A stretch of DNA of 17,525 bases from CAVSWN01 sp046728115. Lineage in GTDB: Bacteria > Acidobacteriota > Vicinamibacteria > Vicinamibacterales > CAVVIG01. The position numbers and the translations under genes are program-made. The stretch spans positions 1 to 17,525 of the forward strand of contig JBKPDW010000100.1 in NCBI GenBank assembly GCA_046728115.1, in the 5' to 3' direction. Shown piece after piece: positions 1 through 6,945 of this stretch (position 1 is the stretch's first letter; each line of letters begins with the position of its first letter). The notes below the pieces were generated by a model that did not search any database, was not told where the DNA came from, and was given only the letters and a program-made list of their open reading frames with translations.

Positions 1-421
1 CGTTGTAGAAGAGGAATACGGGCCAGCGGAGTCCGCTGGCGCCGGCCAGCGCGGCGCCAAACACCCGCAGGCCTGTAATGAACCGCGCAACGAAGACGGT
101 CCGAGCACCGTACCGGTGAAAGAAGCGATCGAACTGCGCGAGGCGCCGAGGCGTCAGGCCGATGCGCCAGCCGTGGCGCTCGGCGAACCTGCGCCCGACG
201 CGGCGGCCAACCATGAACCCCAGGTTGTCGCCGGTAATCGCGGCCGCAATCGAGGTGACGATCACCCACGTCAGCGACAATCGGCCAAACCGGGCGAGCG
301 CCGCACCGGCCAGAAGCGCCGTTTCACCCGGGATCGGCAGCCCCGCATTCTCGAGACAGACTCCGAAGAACACGACCGTGTAGCCGTATCGCGCGAAGAG
401 ATCGAGGAGCCAGTCGGGCAA
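1..421 (-). CDS. DedA-family (SNARE-associated) inner-membrane protein, partial
   Basis: This is the N-terminal ~140 residues of a DedA-family membrane protein; the C-terminus lies beyond the left edge. The reading frame contains the family hallmark ENAGLPIPGE near residue 24, then GDNLGFMVGRR and VARFITGLRVFGAALAG, in the usual DedA order. Such proteins sit in the inner membrane and are linked to undecaprenyl-phosphate or phospholipid flipping and to envelope stress; the substrate here is unknown. The start is taken as TTG at 419-421, because a TGA in the same frame lies three codons upstream and the hydrophobic N-terminus (PDWLLDLFARYGY) begins immediately after it. No convincing Shine-Dalgarno precedes it. 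The upstream side is the heptamer-repeat tract shared with the end of the deacylase gene. Confidence 0.88.
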   Translation of the reverse strand, partial: MPDWLLDLFARYGYTVVFFGVCLENAGLPIPGETALLAGAALARFGRLSLTWVIVTSIAAAITGDNLGFMVGRRVGRRFAERHGWRIGLTPRRLAQFDRFFHRYGARTVFVARFITGLRVFGAALAGASGLRWPVFLFYN

Positions 422-430
422 TTGAAGTCA

Positions 431-497
431 GGTTTAGGAGTAAGGGTTATTAGAGATCAGGGATTCGGCGTCAGGGGTTAGGGATAGCAACAGGGAT
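431..497. repeat. degenerate CAGGGAT-type heptamer tract
   Basis: Seven-nucleotide units related to CAGGGAT follow one another here: CAGGGAT at 458-464, CAGGGGT at 472-478, TAGGGAT at 479-485 and CAGGGAT at 491-497, with weaker units (TAAGGGT, TTAGGAG) on the left. The tract separates the DedA gene from the deacylase gene and also supplies the last codons and stop of the latter. The same heptamer appears as an exact tandem pair at 13291-13304. Function is unknown. Confidence 0.6.
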
Positions 498-2210
498 TAG
501 TCTGCCTCTTCCGTAACCTGGGCCGCGAAGGGGCTTGCCGGGCCGCTCGCCGGCGAGCCGCCCGTCGGCGACGACGCGGCGGCCGTTGACGAATACGTGG
601 CGGATGCCGATCGCATAATGGTTCGGTTGATCGAACGTCGCGACGTCGCGAATCGTGACTGGATCGAACACCGTGATGTCGGCCATCATCCCCGGCCGCA
701 GAATCCCACGGTCCGTTAGATGCACGCGAGCTGCTGCCTTGGACGTCATCTTCCGGATAGCCTCCTCGAGCGTGAGCACGTGTTCCTCGCGGACGTAGTA
801 GCCGAGAATGCGTGGAAACGAACCCCACGCCCGCGGGTGCGATTTGTTTTCCGACAGCTTGCCGTCTTCGGCTCTCGCACTCGCGTCGGTGCCGACACCG
901 ACGAGCGGATGCCGCAACGCCGCGCGAACATCCGCCTCGTCCATGATCGAGATGATGGCCGACGTCTCGCCTCGGTCGGCGGTCACCAGATCCATCACCG
1001 CGTCTCGTGGATCCTTGCCCATGGCCTTGCCGATCTCGGTCAGCGTCATCCCCTCGTACTTCCGGAGATCGGCATTCAGCACGCTCGAGACCATGACGCC
1101 GTCTGCCCCACCCGAGCCGTACCACTGATTCTCCCAGGTCGTGACGCTGGAGTCGTCCATGTCCCGCTTGATTCGCTCGCGCATCGCAGGATCTTTCAAT
1201 CGCGCGAGCGTCTTCTCGAGCCCGCCCTCGCGGGCCCAGATCGGCAGGCACGAGTCCAGCGCGTTCTGCGCCCTCGTGTACGGATACTGATTGGCGGTGA
1301 TGTCGAGGCCTCGGGCTCGTGCGGCCTCGATGCGTGCGAGCACCTCGTGCATCTTGCCGAAGTTCGCTTTGTACGCAGTCTTGAGATGCCAGATTTCCGC
1401 CGGAATGGCGGCGCGCTCGGCGATGGTGAACACTTCATCCAGGGACTCGAAGATGCGACCCCCTTCCGATCGCTGATGCGAGAAGTAGACCCCGCCGTAC
1501 CGCGCGGCGACTTTCGCAAGCTCGACGATCTCGTCGGTTGACGCGAACCGATCTGGGACGTACTGGAGCGACGTGCTGAGACCAAGCGCGCCCTGCTCCA
1601 TCGCTTCCGCGGCGAGCTGCTTCATCCGATCGAGTTCTGCCGGCGTGGCAGGACGATCGGTCTTCCCGATCACGTAGTTGCGCAGGCCGCCGGCGCCGAC
1701 GAACGTGGCCAGATTGATGGCCGGGTGCGATCGCTCCTCGAGGCGATGAAAGTAGTCGGCAAGCGTCTGCCAATCCTGCACGATGCCGAAATGCACCGCG
1801 TTCGGCGCCGACTCCTGCCGCATTCGATCGTTGACGGGTGCGATCGACGATCCTTCGCCGGTAACCTCGGTCGTCACGCCCTGCAGCGTCTTGCTCGCGG
1901 CGCGGCCGTCCACGAGGACGCTGAATTCCGACTGCCCGAGGAGATCGATGAACCCGGGAGCGACGACCATATTGGAGGCATCGATCTTCGTCGCCGCATC
2001 TTGATCGGCCAGCGACCCAATCGCGGCGATGCGATCACCCGCGATCCCGACGTCGCCACGGAACCACGGTGCGCCGGTACCATCGACAATGCGGCCGTTG
2101 ACGAGAAGGACGTCGAAACGGGCCGCCGAGCGCTGCGCCGCCGGAAGGCTCGCAAGTGCGGCAACGGCAGCGAGGAGAACGACGGGAACTAGGAAACGTG
2201 CGAGGCGCAT
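471..2210 (-). CDS. exported N-acyl-D-amino-acid deacylase-like amidohydrolase
   Basis: A 579-residue amidohydrolase of the D-aminoacylase group, which hydrolyses N-acyl-D-amino acids or related amides. Residues 1-25 form a signal peptide (charged start, then a Leu/Val/Ala core), so it probably acts outside the cytoplasm. The composite N-terminal domain starts at DVLLVNGRIVDGTGAPWFRGDVGI. In the metal-site region PGFID (85-89) is followed by LGQ instead of the usual HxH, and the position of the canonical zinc-binding Cys reads TGEG (117-120). His245 (SHQRSEG), His275 (IWHLK) and Asp442 (GVGTDAS) are kept. The start ATG (2208-2210) is chosen for the signal peptide and GGTGGG just upstream. It overlaps the end of the upstream MBL-like gene by 22 bp, suggesting coupled translation. 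The last residues (LIPVAIPNP) are encoded by the heptamer tract. The family is secure; the exact substrate is not. Confidence 0.88.
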   Translation of the reverse strand: MRLARFLVPVVLLAAVAALASLPAAQRSAARFDVLLVNGRIVDGTGAPWFRGDVGIAGDRIAAIGSLADQDAATKIDASNMVVAPGFIDLLGQSEFSVLVDGRAASKTLQGVTTEVTGEGSSIAPVNDRMRQESAPNAVHFGIVQDWQTLADYFHRLEERSHPAINLATFVGAGGLRNYVIGKTDRPATPAELDRMKQLAAEAMEQGALGLSTSLQYVPDRFASTDEIVELAKVAARYGGVYFSHQRSEGGRIFESLDEVFTIAERAAIPAEIWHLKTAYKANFGKMHEVLARIEAARARGLDITANQYPYTRAQNALDSCLPIWAREGGLEKTLARLKDPAMRERIKRDMDDSSVTTWENQWYGSGGADGVMVSSVLNADLRKYEGMTLTEIGKAMGKDPRDAVMDLVTADRGETSAIISIMDEADVRAALRHPLVGVGTDASARAEDGKLSENKSHPRAWGSFPRILGYYVREEHVLTLEEAIRKMTSKAAARVHLTDRGILRPGMMADITVFDPVTIRDVATFDQPNHYAIGIRHVFVNGRRVVADGRLAGERPGKPLRGPGYGRGRLIPVAIPNP

Positions 2211-3226
2211 GAGATATCCCACCATTGCCCTGGCTCGCGGCGTTCGACCCGGCCGAACAGAACGGAGAATCTTTCCGGATACCGGCCGACCGGCACGACC
2301 GGCGCCGTCGCAAAGGCTCGTCGCAACTCCATCAACTCGACGATCGCCGCGTGGCCCGTCGTGTGACATTGGTCGAGCGGAATCCCGTGGCGGTCGAGCC
2401 ATTCGAGCACGGGATTCGACTTCTCGTACTCGAGGTATCCGGACCACATCGAGAAGATCAACCGGGCGTGCGCCAGGCAGTTCGCGTCCTCGAGATCCTG
2501 CATGATTCCCGGGCGGAAGAGCATCACGGACGAAGCCGCCGCCGGCGCCAGTTCGTCGTGCGAGATTCTCGGTGGTGTGTTCGATGCGTCCAGCTGACGT
2601 CTTGCCCGCCGGCGTTCCGCCGCCGGCACGAACACGCGAACGCCCTCCCATCTCTCACGCGGCGCCGTCGTTGTGGCCACGGCGGCGCGGAGAAGCCTGG
2701 CCGTCGGCATATCCACGATGAGCTGCCGACCGGTCCGCACGCAGGCGCGATAGATGGTCATGATGCGCACGACGTTGCGAGCGCCACACCAGACGAGCGG
2801 CATGCCCTCGGTCTGCCGGAAGAGCGCGGCGAATTCGTCTTCGAAGTCGGCTTCGGTTGGGAAGCTATCACTGGCTGGCGCACTACCGAGCGTGGCACCT
2901 TCCATCAGCAACACATCCACGTGAGGCGGGAGCGCCAGCAGTAGTTTTTCCAGAATGCCGGCTCGGAGCCTGCCGACGTACAGCACCGATGCGCCGTCGC
3001 CCTCCACGAGAATCGCCGACGCATCGTGCACGGACGGGTCCACCAGGAACGGCGTGATGGCCAACGGTCCCAGCGCCACGCGCTTGCGATCGGTCATACG
3101 ATCGATGCCACGAACGCGCAGGCCTCCATCCAGTCCCAGTTCCAGCACGACGTGGTGACCCTGCGCCTCGAATTCCACCGTGGTCCCGCCAACTTGTGCG
3201 GCCGTGCCGCGGATGCATGCCCGCAT
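2189..3226 (-). CDS. metallo-beta-lactamase-fold-like protein lacking its metal site
   Basis: A 345-residue protein resembling beta-CASP/RNase J-like MBL hydrolases. Family landmarks in order: GTAAQVGGTTVEFEA (7-21), ITPFLVDPSVHDASAILVE (57-75), VLLMEGATLG (105-114), RPGIMQDLE (238-246), SMWSGYLE (259-266), HTTGHA (288-293) and PVVPVGRYPERF (309-320). The segment that should carry HxHxDH between residues ~33 and 50 is absent. The usual DHS is DPS, SGDFRAH is VGRLRAG, and the late His (PIHT) is replaced by PVGR. Nearly all metal ligands are therefore gone, while the rest of the fold is conserved. ATG 3224-3226 is preferred because family members begin at this point; a GTG at 3266-3268 would add 14 residues. 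The stop (2189-2191) lies inside the start region of the deacylase gene, so the two are probably one transcript. It may be a non-catalytic partner, or a gene in decay with its frame still open. Confidence 0.72.
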   Translation of the reverse strand: MRACIRGTAAQVGGTTVEFEAQGHHVVLELGLDGGLRVRGIDRMTDRKRVALGPLAITPFLVDPSVHDASAILVEGDGASVLYVGRLRAGILEKLLLALPPHVDVLLMEGATLGSAPASDSFPTEADFEDEFAALFRQTEGMPLVWCGARNVVRIMTIYRACVRTGRQLIVDMPTARLLRAAVATTTAPRERWEGVRVFVPAAERRRARRQLDASNTPPRISHDELAPAAASSVMLFRPGIMQDLEDANCLAHARLIFSMWSGYLEYEKSNPVLEWLDRHGIPLDQCHTTGHAAIVELMELRRAFATAPVVPVGRYPERFSVLFGRVERREPGQWWDISCASHVS

Positions 3227-3291
3227 CAGTTCTTCTGCTTCGGAGAGGCCACCGCGCCGATGACGCACGCTCTGTAGACTCCGATCTTCAT
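3226..3291 (-). CDS. possible 21-codon leader ORF
   Basis: An ATG at 3289-3291 with GAGG about 8 nt upstream opens a 21-residue frame (MKIGVYRACVIGAVASPKQKN). Its TGA shares a base with the ATG of the MBL-like gene (TGATG). This layout fits termination-reinitiation and supports the ATG at 3226 as the true start. No similarity is recognised, and it could be chance. Confidence 0.25.
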   Translation of the reverse strand: MKIGVYRACVIGAVASPKQKN

Positions 3292-3334
3292 GCGCTGCGC
3301 CTCGAAGACGTGAGGCCGGGCAATTCGCCGCGTG

Positions 3335-3340
3335 TATACT
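3335..3340 (+). promoter_or_regulatory. possible -10 element for the persulfide-dioxygenase-like gene
   Basis: TATACT matches the sigma-70 -10 consensus at five of six positions and lies 43 bp upstream of the ATG at 3383, in the divergent interval between two genes. No good -35 is found at 16-18 bp. No clear Shine-Dalgarno is visible before the ATG. Confidence 0.25.
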
Positions 3341-3382
3341 TCCGCATAGTGGGCGGATTCTAACTCAACCTTCGACTCCATC

Positions 3383-4774
3383 ATGATCCTTCATCAGTTT
3401 TACCTGAACTGCCTGGCCCACGCGTCGTATCTCGTGGGCGACGAACGCAGCGGAATCGCCGCCGTGGTCGACCCACAGCGCGATATCGGGCAATACCTGT
3501 CGTTTGCGACCGACCACGGGCTGCGAATCGCACACGTCTTCCTGACGCATTTTCACGCCGACTTCGTCGCCGGCCACGTCGAGTTGCGCGATCACACAGG
3601 CGCCACCATCTATCTCGGCGCCGCTGCGAAGGCAGAGTACGCGTTCACGCCGCTCAAGGATGGAGACGGCGTCGAATTGGGCCGCGTGCGGCTCGAAGCG
3701 CTCGAGACGCCCGGCCACACAGCCGAATCGATCTCGATCCTCGTCTTCGACCTCGATCGCAGCGCCACAGAGCCGCATGCGGTGCTGACCGGCGACACTC
3801 TCTTCGTGGGCGACGTCGGACGGCCCGACCTGCGGGTCGCGCTTGGCTGGTCGGCCGCCGATCTCGGCGGCATGCTGTACGACTCGCTCCACACAAAGTT
3901 GCTCCCCCTGCCCGACAGCAGCCTGGTCTATCCAGCGCACGGCGCGGGCTCGCTGTGCGGGAAGGCGATCAGCAAGGAAACCGTCTCGACGATCGGCGAG
4001 CAGCGACGCGTGAACTACGCGCTGCAGCCGATGTCCAAGGGCGCGTTCGTCGACCTGGTCACGGCCGATCAACCCGATGCGCCACCCTACTTCACGTATG
4101 ACGCCGTGCTGAACAGCCGCGAACGCCCGACGCTCGACGAATCGCTGGCGCGTGAACTGAATCCGATGACGCTCGATCAGATGCTCGCGCTTCAGCAGAT
4201 CGGCGGGCAGATTCTCGACACGCGCGATCCCGGCGACTTCGCGGCTGCCCATCTTGCCGGGAGCGTCAACATCGGTCTCGGAGGCCAGTACGCAACGTGG
4301 GCCGGCACCGTCCTGAGCCGGGAGAAACCGATCGTGATCGTCGCCGACCCGGGACGGGAGAACGAATCCGCCGTCCGGCTCGGCCGAATCGGATTCGATC
4401 ACGTGGTTGGATACCTGAAAGATGGCCTTCGCAGCTTGGAATCGCGTCCAGACCTGACGGCCACCACCGAGCGGATCAGCGCGCCGCTTGCGGCCGAGCG
4501 GCTGGCCCACGGCGAAGCCTTGGCCGTTGACGTGCGGACCCCGCGCGAGCGCGCTCAGAAGCGCGTCGCCGGCAGCATCAGCCTGCCGCTGAACCACCTC
4601 ACGGAACGGCTCGCCGAGATCCCTCGTAACCGTCCGCTGCTCGTTCATTGCGCGGGCGGCTACCGATCGGCGATTGCGGCCAGCCTGTTACAGCAGCACG
4701 GATTCACGCAGGTCGGCGAGATAGCTGGCGGTCTTGCCGCCTGGGAAGCCGCGAATTTGCCGATAGAGACGTGA
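3383..4774 (+). CDS. persulfide dioxygenase-like MBL protein with two rhodanese domains
   Basis: A 463-residue cytoplasmic protein of the ETHE1/SdoA-like MBL-rhodanese type. Such proteins oxidise glutathione persulfide or handle sulfane sulfur. The MBL domain (1-~235) has THFHADF (55-61), GHT (His112), TGDTLFVGDVGRPDL (136-150, Asp138) and YPAHGAGSLCG (183-193). His56, His112 and Asp138 are the expected mononuclear iron ligands. Rhodanese domain 1 (~262-355) has no cysteine in its active loop (VIVADPGRENES) and is presumably inactive. Domain 2 (~365-460) carries Cys423 in HCAGGYRSA, a proper CxxGxR loop. The start ATG opens directly into the family N-terminus (MILHQFYLNCLAHASYLVGD). It is the only plus-strand gene among minus-strand neighbours and converges with the amidase gene, 16 bp away. 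Role: sulfide detoxification or sulfur transfer. Confidence 0.93.
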   Translation: MILHQFYLNCLAHASYLVGDERSGIAAVVDPQRDIGQYLSFATDHGLRIAHVFLTHFHADFVAGHVELRDHTGATIYLGAAAKAEYAFTPLKDGDGVELGRVRLEALETPGHTAESISILVFDLDRSATEPHAVLTGDTLFVGDVGRPDLRVALGWSAADLGGMLYDSLHTKLLPLPDSSLVYPAHGAGSLCGKAISKETVSTIGEQRRVNYALQPMSKGAFVDLVTADQPDAPPYFTYDAVLNSRERPTLDESLARELNPMTLDQMLALQQIGGQILDTRDPGDFAAAHLAGSVNIGLGGQYATWAGTVLSREKPIVIVADPGRENESAVRLGRIGFDHVVGYLKDGLRSLESRPDLTATTERISAPLAAERLAHGEALAVDVRTPRERAQKRVAGSISLPLNHLTERLAEIPRNRPLLVHCAGGYRSAIAASLLQQHGFTQVGEIAGGLAAWEAANLPIET

Positions 4775-4785
4775 GAAGTGAGAAG
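4771..4785. repeat. tandem GTGAGAA heptamer pair
   Basis: GTGAGAA occurs twice in tandem, followed by G. The pair overlaps the TGA of the dioxygenase-like gene and fills most of the 16-bp gap to the convergent amidase gene. It has the same 7-nt period as the CAGGGAT tracts but a different unit. No hairpin is visible. Confidence 0.45.
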
Positions 4786-4790
4786 GCGGC

Positions 4791-5769
4791 CTATCTCCGC
4801 AAGAACGCCTTCCGGACCTTCGCTACAACCGTGAAGTTCGGATCGACGACGTTGGCGATCTCGTATTCGGTGGCCTGACCCATGAACGCCTGCGCACCGC
4901 GTTCGGTAAACCCATAGTCGGCGACGAGCCACCGCTGCAGTTCGGTCGTCGCGTGCTGAAACGCCTCGATCAGCGGGCGTGCGCTGCCCAGCACCATGAT
5001 GTGGGTCTCGGTTTCGAGCCGCGGCCAGCCGATGGCCTTTTTCTTCACCAGATCGACAGTGAACTCTACGTCCATCGACGTCTCGAGGCCGGTGCCGACC
5101 ACCTCGCCTTCGCCCTGTCGCGCATGGCCGTCGCCGAGGAAGAGCAGCGCGCCGGCCTCGGACACCGGCAGCATCAGCCTCGCGCCCGCACCCATTGACG
5201 CGTAGTCCATATTGCCGCCCCACTGACCCGGCGTCGTCGAGGAGATGGCCTCTCTGCGGGCAGGCGCGACGCCGATGCAACCGAGCATCGGTTTGAGCGG
5301 GAAGTTCGATCCCGTTTGGCTGGACTTCGGCCTGTTCGAGCCGCGCCACCCCACGAACCTTGTCGATGGTCCACGTCGTCCTGAGCGGACTCCGATCGAC
5401 GCGCGCTGCGATGGCGGCAGGGTCTACGGCGTAGGGCGCGAGCAAGCTGCTCGAATACGCCGTCGATCGGTTCGTTTCGAGCTTTTCGATTGTGACGACC
5501 AGCATGTCTCCGGGTTCGGCGCCGTCGATGAAGAACGGTCCCGTCTGCGGATTTGGTCCGGTCGTGATGCTGTTGCCGTTCCAGTCCACGCCCGCGGCGT
5601 CGACGGTCTTGGTCACGACGCGGTCACCCGGCTTGATGTGCAGCGCCGGTGGATGCGCGAACGAGTAGGTGTTGTAGAACGCCTGTGGAACGAAACGGTG
5701 CGTTTCGGCTTGCAAGCGAACGGCCGCCCAGAGCGTGACGAAGACAACGATCGGAGCGGCGCGTCGCAT
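4791..5769 (-). pseudogene. acetamidase/formamidase, exported, broken by a one-base frameshift
   Basis: Acetamidase/formamidase (FmdA/AmdA-type) family, which hydrolyses short amides to ammonia and a carboxylate. The first ~154 codons, from ATG 5767-5769, give a signal peptide (IVVFVTLWAAVRLQAE), then HIKPGDRVVTKTVDAAG and FIDGAEPGDMLVV. The rest (PLKPMLGCIGVAP, GGNMDY, LLFLGDGHARQGEGEVVG, ETSMDVEFTV) is in another frame, down to the TAG at 4791-4793. Removing one C from the CCC run (GGG at 5299-5301 on the plus strand) restores ...GIELPLKPMLGCIG... and a continuous protein of about 325 residues, the normal length for such exported forms. The break is therefore a single extra base: a real mutation, or a sequencing/assembly error. 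It starts 8 bp after the DinB stop, so it is probably cotranscribed with DinB. Confidence 0.85.
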
Positions 5770-5777
5770 GTCGACCG

Positions 5778-6281
5778 CTAGGTACGCGCGGCGAACGGAT
5801 TCTCGTCCGCGCTCGGCCCGTAGATCGAAGGCACGGCTACGTCGAGCAGTCGCAAGTACACCGACAGCTGCCCGCGGTGATGAATCCAATGATTCATCAC
5901 GATAGCGCGGACGAGCGCCTCTTTCGGCATGCTCATCAGCGTGGCGCCACCCGCAGTCGCCTTCCACATATCTTTCATCCCCTTGTCGCCAACCCTGGTC
6001 AACGACTCCTTCACACTCTTGATGCCCTGGTCGTGCGCTGCGAGGATTTCGGCCGTTGAGGAAGGCGCAGGGGGCTTCTCGCCCGTGAGCGCTGTCTCCT
6101 CCTCGCAGCACCAGCCCGCGATGACGCTCGGGGCTGCCGCCACGTGCAGCGCCAGTTCGCCCAGCGACATCGATTTCGGGTGCGGCTTCCAATTCAGCTT
6201 GTCGCCAGGTACGCGCTCGAGCACCCGGCGCGTGGTCTTGGCTTCGCTTTCAAATTCCTGCAACACGGCTGCAACAGACAT
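5778..6281 (-). CDS. DinB-family four-helix-bundle protein
   Basis: A 167-residue DinB/YfiT-like protein, a metal-binding four-helix bundle related to bacillithiol- and mycothiol-dependent transferases. The putative metal ligands are His46 (GELALHVA) and His131/His135 in NHWIHHRGQLSVYLRL, the signature near the C-terminus, followed by VPSIYGPSADE. ATG 6279-6281 is supported by a strong AAGGGGAGG Shine-Dalgarno at 6289-6297; the frame is open further upstream but without family similarity. It lies 8 bp upstream of the broken amidase gene. Actual thiol cofactor and substrate are unknown; members of this family are abundant in Acidobacteriota. Confidence 0.9.
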   Translation of the reverse strand: MSVAAVLQEFESEAKTTRRVLERVPGDKLNWKPHPKSMSLGELALHVAAAPSVIAGWCCEEETALTGEKPPAPSSTAEILAAHDQGIKSVKESLTRVGDKGMKDMWKATAGGATLMSMPKEALVRAIVMNHWIHHRGQLSVYLRLLDVAVPSIYGPSADENPFAART

Positions 6282-6309
6282 GGCTGAACCTCCCCTTGTA
6301 AGTGCGCGG

Positions 6310-6338
6310 ATTGTAACCAATCCCCAACCTCGGCCCAA
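6310..6338 (-). promoter_or_regulatory. probable sigma-70-type promoter of the DinB gene
   Basis: Reading the minus strand, TTGGGC (6333-6338) is followed after exactly 17 nt by TACAAT (6310-6315), which matches the -10 consensus at five of six positions. Transcription would start near 6303, leaving a short leader that contains the strong ribosome-binding site at 6289-6297. The -35 is weak. Confidence 0.45.
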
Positions 6339-6384
6339 ATTCCCGATCCCGGTTGCAATCCCAGGACGAAGCCAATCTCCACTC

Positions 6385-6759
6385 TCACTCCCTGCGAGCC
6401 TCCTTGAAATAGCCATCCTTGCCATCCAGCCAGTCCTGTCGCACGGGGCTGAATACGTCGAGTACGACCGTATCTTCGAGCACCATCACCTCATGTGCAA
6501 CGGCGCCAGGAATCTGCATGACCTCGCCGCCGCGCACGATCACCTCGCGGTCATCGAAGACGAATTTCAGTGCGCCAGAAAGAACGCAGCTCACCTGCTC
6601 GTTGTCGTGTTGATGGCGCGGTACGATGCCGCCGCGCTTCAACTCGAAGCGGGCGACGGTGACACGATCGCCAGTCAGATACTGTCGGGCGATCGAGGAA
6701 GTGATGTTGTCCGTGGGCATCTCGGCCCACCGATGACGAGTCGCAGCTGGGTGTGTCAC
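6385..6759 (-). CDS. small cupin-domain protein
   Basis: A single-domain cupin of 124 residues. Cupin motif 1 is PRHQHDNEQVSCVLSG with metal ligands His49, His51 and Glu54; motif 2 is PGAVAHEVMVLEDT with His89. Such small cupins bind a divalent metal and act as isomerases or dioxygenases, or as ligand sensors; the substrate cannot be told from sequence. The GTG start (6757-6759) is chosen because the residues before the internal Met14 (HRWAEM) match the usual N-terminus of this cupin group. No Shine-Dalgarno precedes the GTG. A -10-like TACAAT just 7 nt upstream suggests a leaderless message. DinB follows 103 bp downstream on the same strand. Confidence 0.88.
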   Translation of the reverse strand: MTHPAATRHRWAEMPTDNITSSIARQYLTGDRVTVARFELKRGGIVPRHQHDNEQVSCVLSGALKFVFDDREVIVRGGEVMQIPGAVAHEVMVLEDTVVLDVFSPVRQDWLDGKDGYFKEARRE

Positions 6760-6766
6760 ACGGCAG

Positions 6767-6772
6767 ATTGTA
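6767..6772 (-). promoter_or_regulatory. -10-like box placed for a leaderless cupin mRNA
   Basis: TACAAT on the minus strand, the same hexamer as before the DinB gene, ends 7 nt before the GTG at 6759. Transcription would begin at or next to the start codon, consistent with the absence of a ribosome-binding site. No matching -35 is found at 16-18 bp. Confidence 0.35.
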
Positions 6773-6945
6773 GGCCGATTCCGTGTGGCGCGCCTGTCTC
6801 GTCAATCCTTCGCGTCCAGGCTCGATGTGTGAATGCTGGCCAGTGGATGTCCGACGAGCGCCTCAGCGTCATGCGCCATCGGAGTTTTCGCTGGGACGGA
6901 TGTCGGCGCACACGCACGGTTCTTCTGCGATCGGAGACGCAGGCG

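Noticed and set aside
431..497. CRISPR-like array
   Set aside because: The period is 7 nt with no spacers, so these are short tandem heptamers and not a CRISPR.
2211..2651. N-terminal extension of the deacylase frame upstream of 2210
   Set aside because: It is an alternative frame of the MBL-like gene; the signal peptide begins at the ATG at 2210.
3365..4648. A 427-codon open frame on the minus strand opposite the dioxygenase-like gene
   Set aside because: It has no recognisable motifs, its composition is skewed to Arg/Gln/Val, and it is fully explained as the antisense of a strongly conserved plus-strand gene in GC-rich DNA.
4660..6192. A 510-codon open minus-strand frame spanning DinB and the amidase
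   Set aside because: Only the stretch from 5769 to about 5310 is real (the first half of the amidase); the rest is off-frame DinB and amidase sequence without family similarity.
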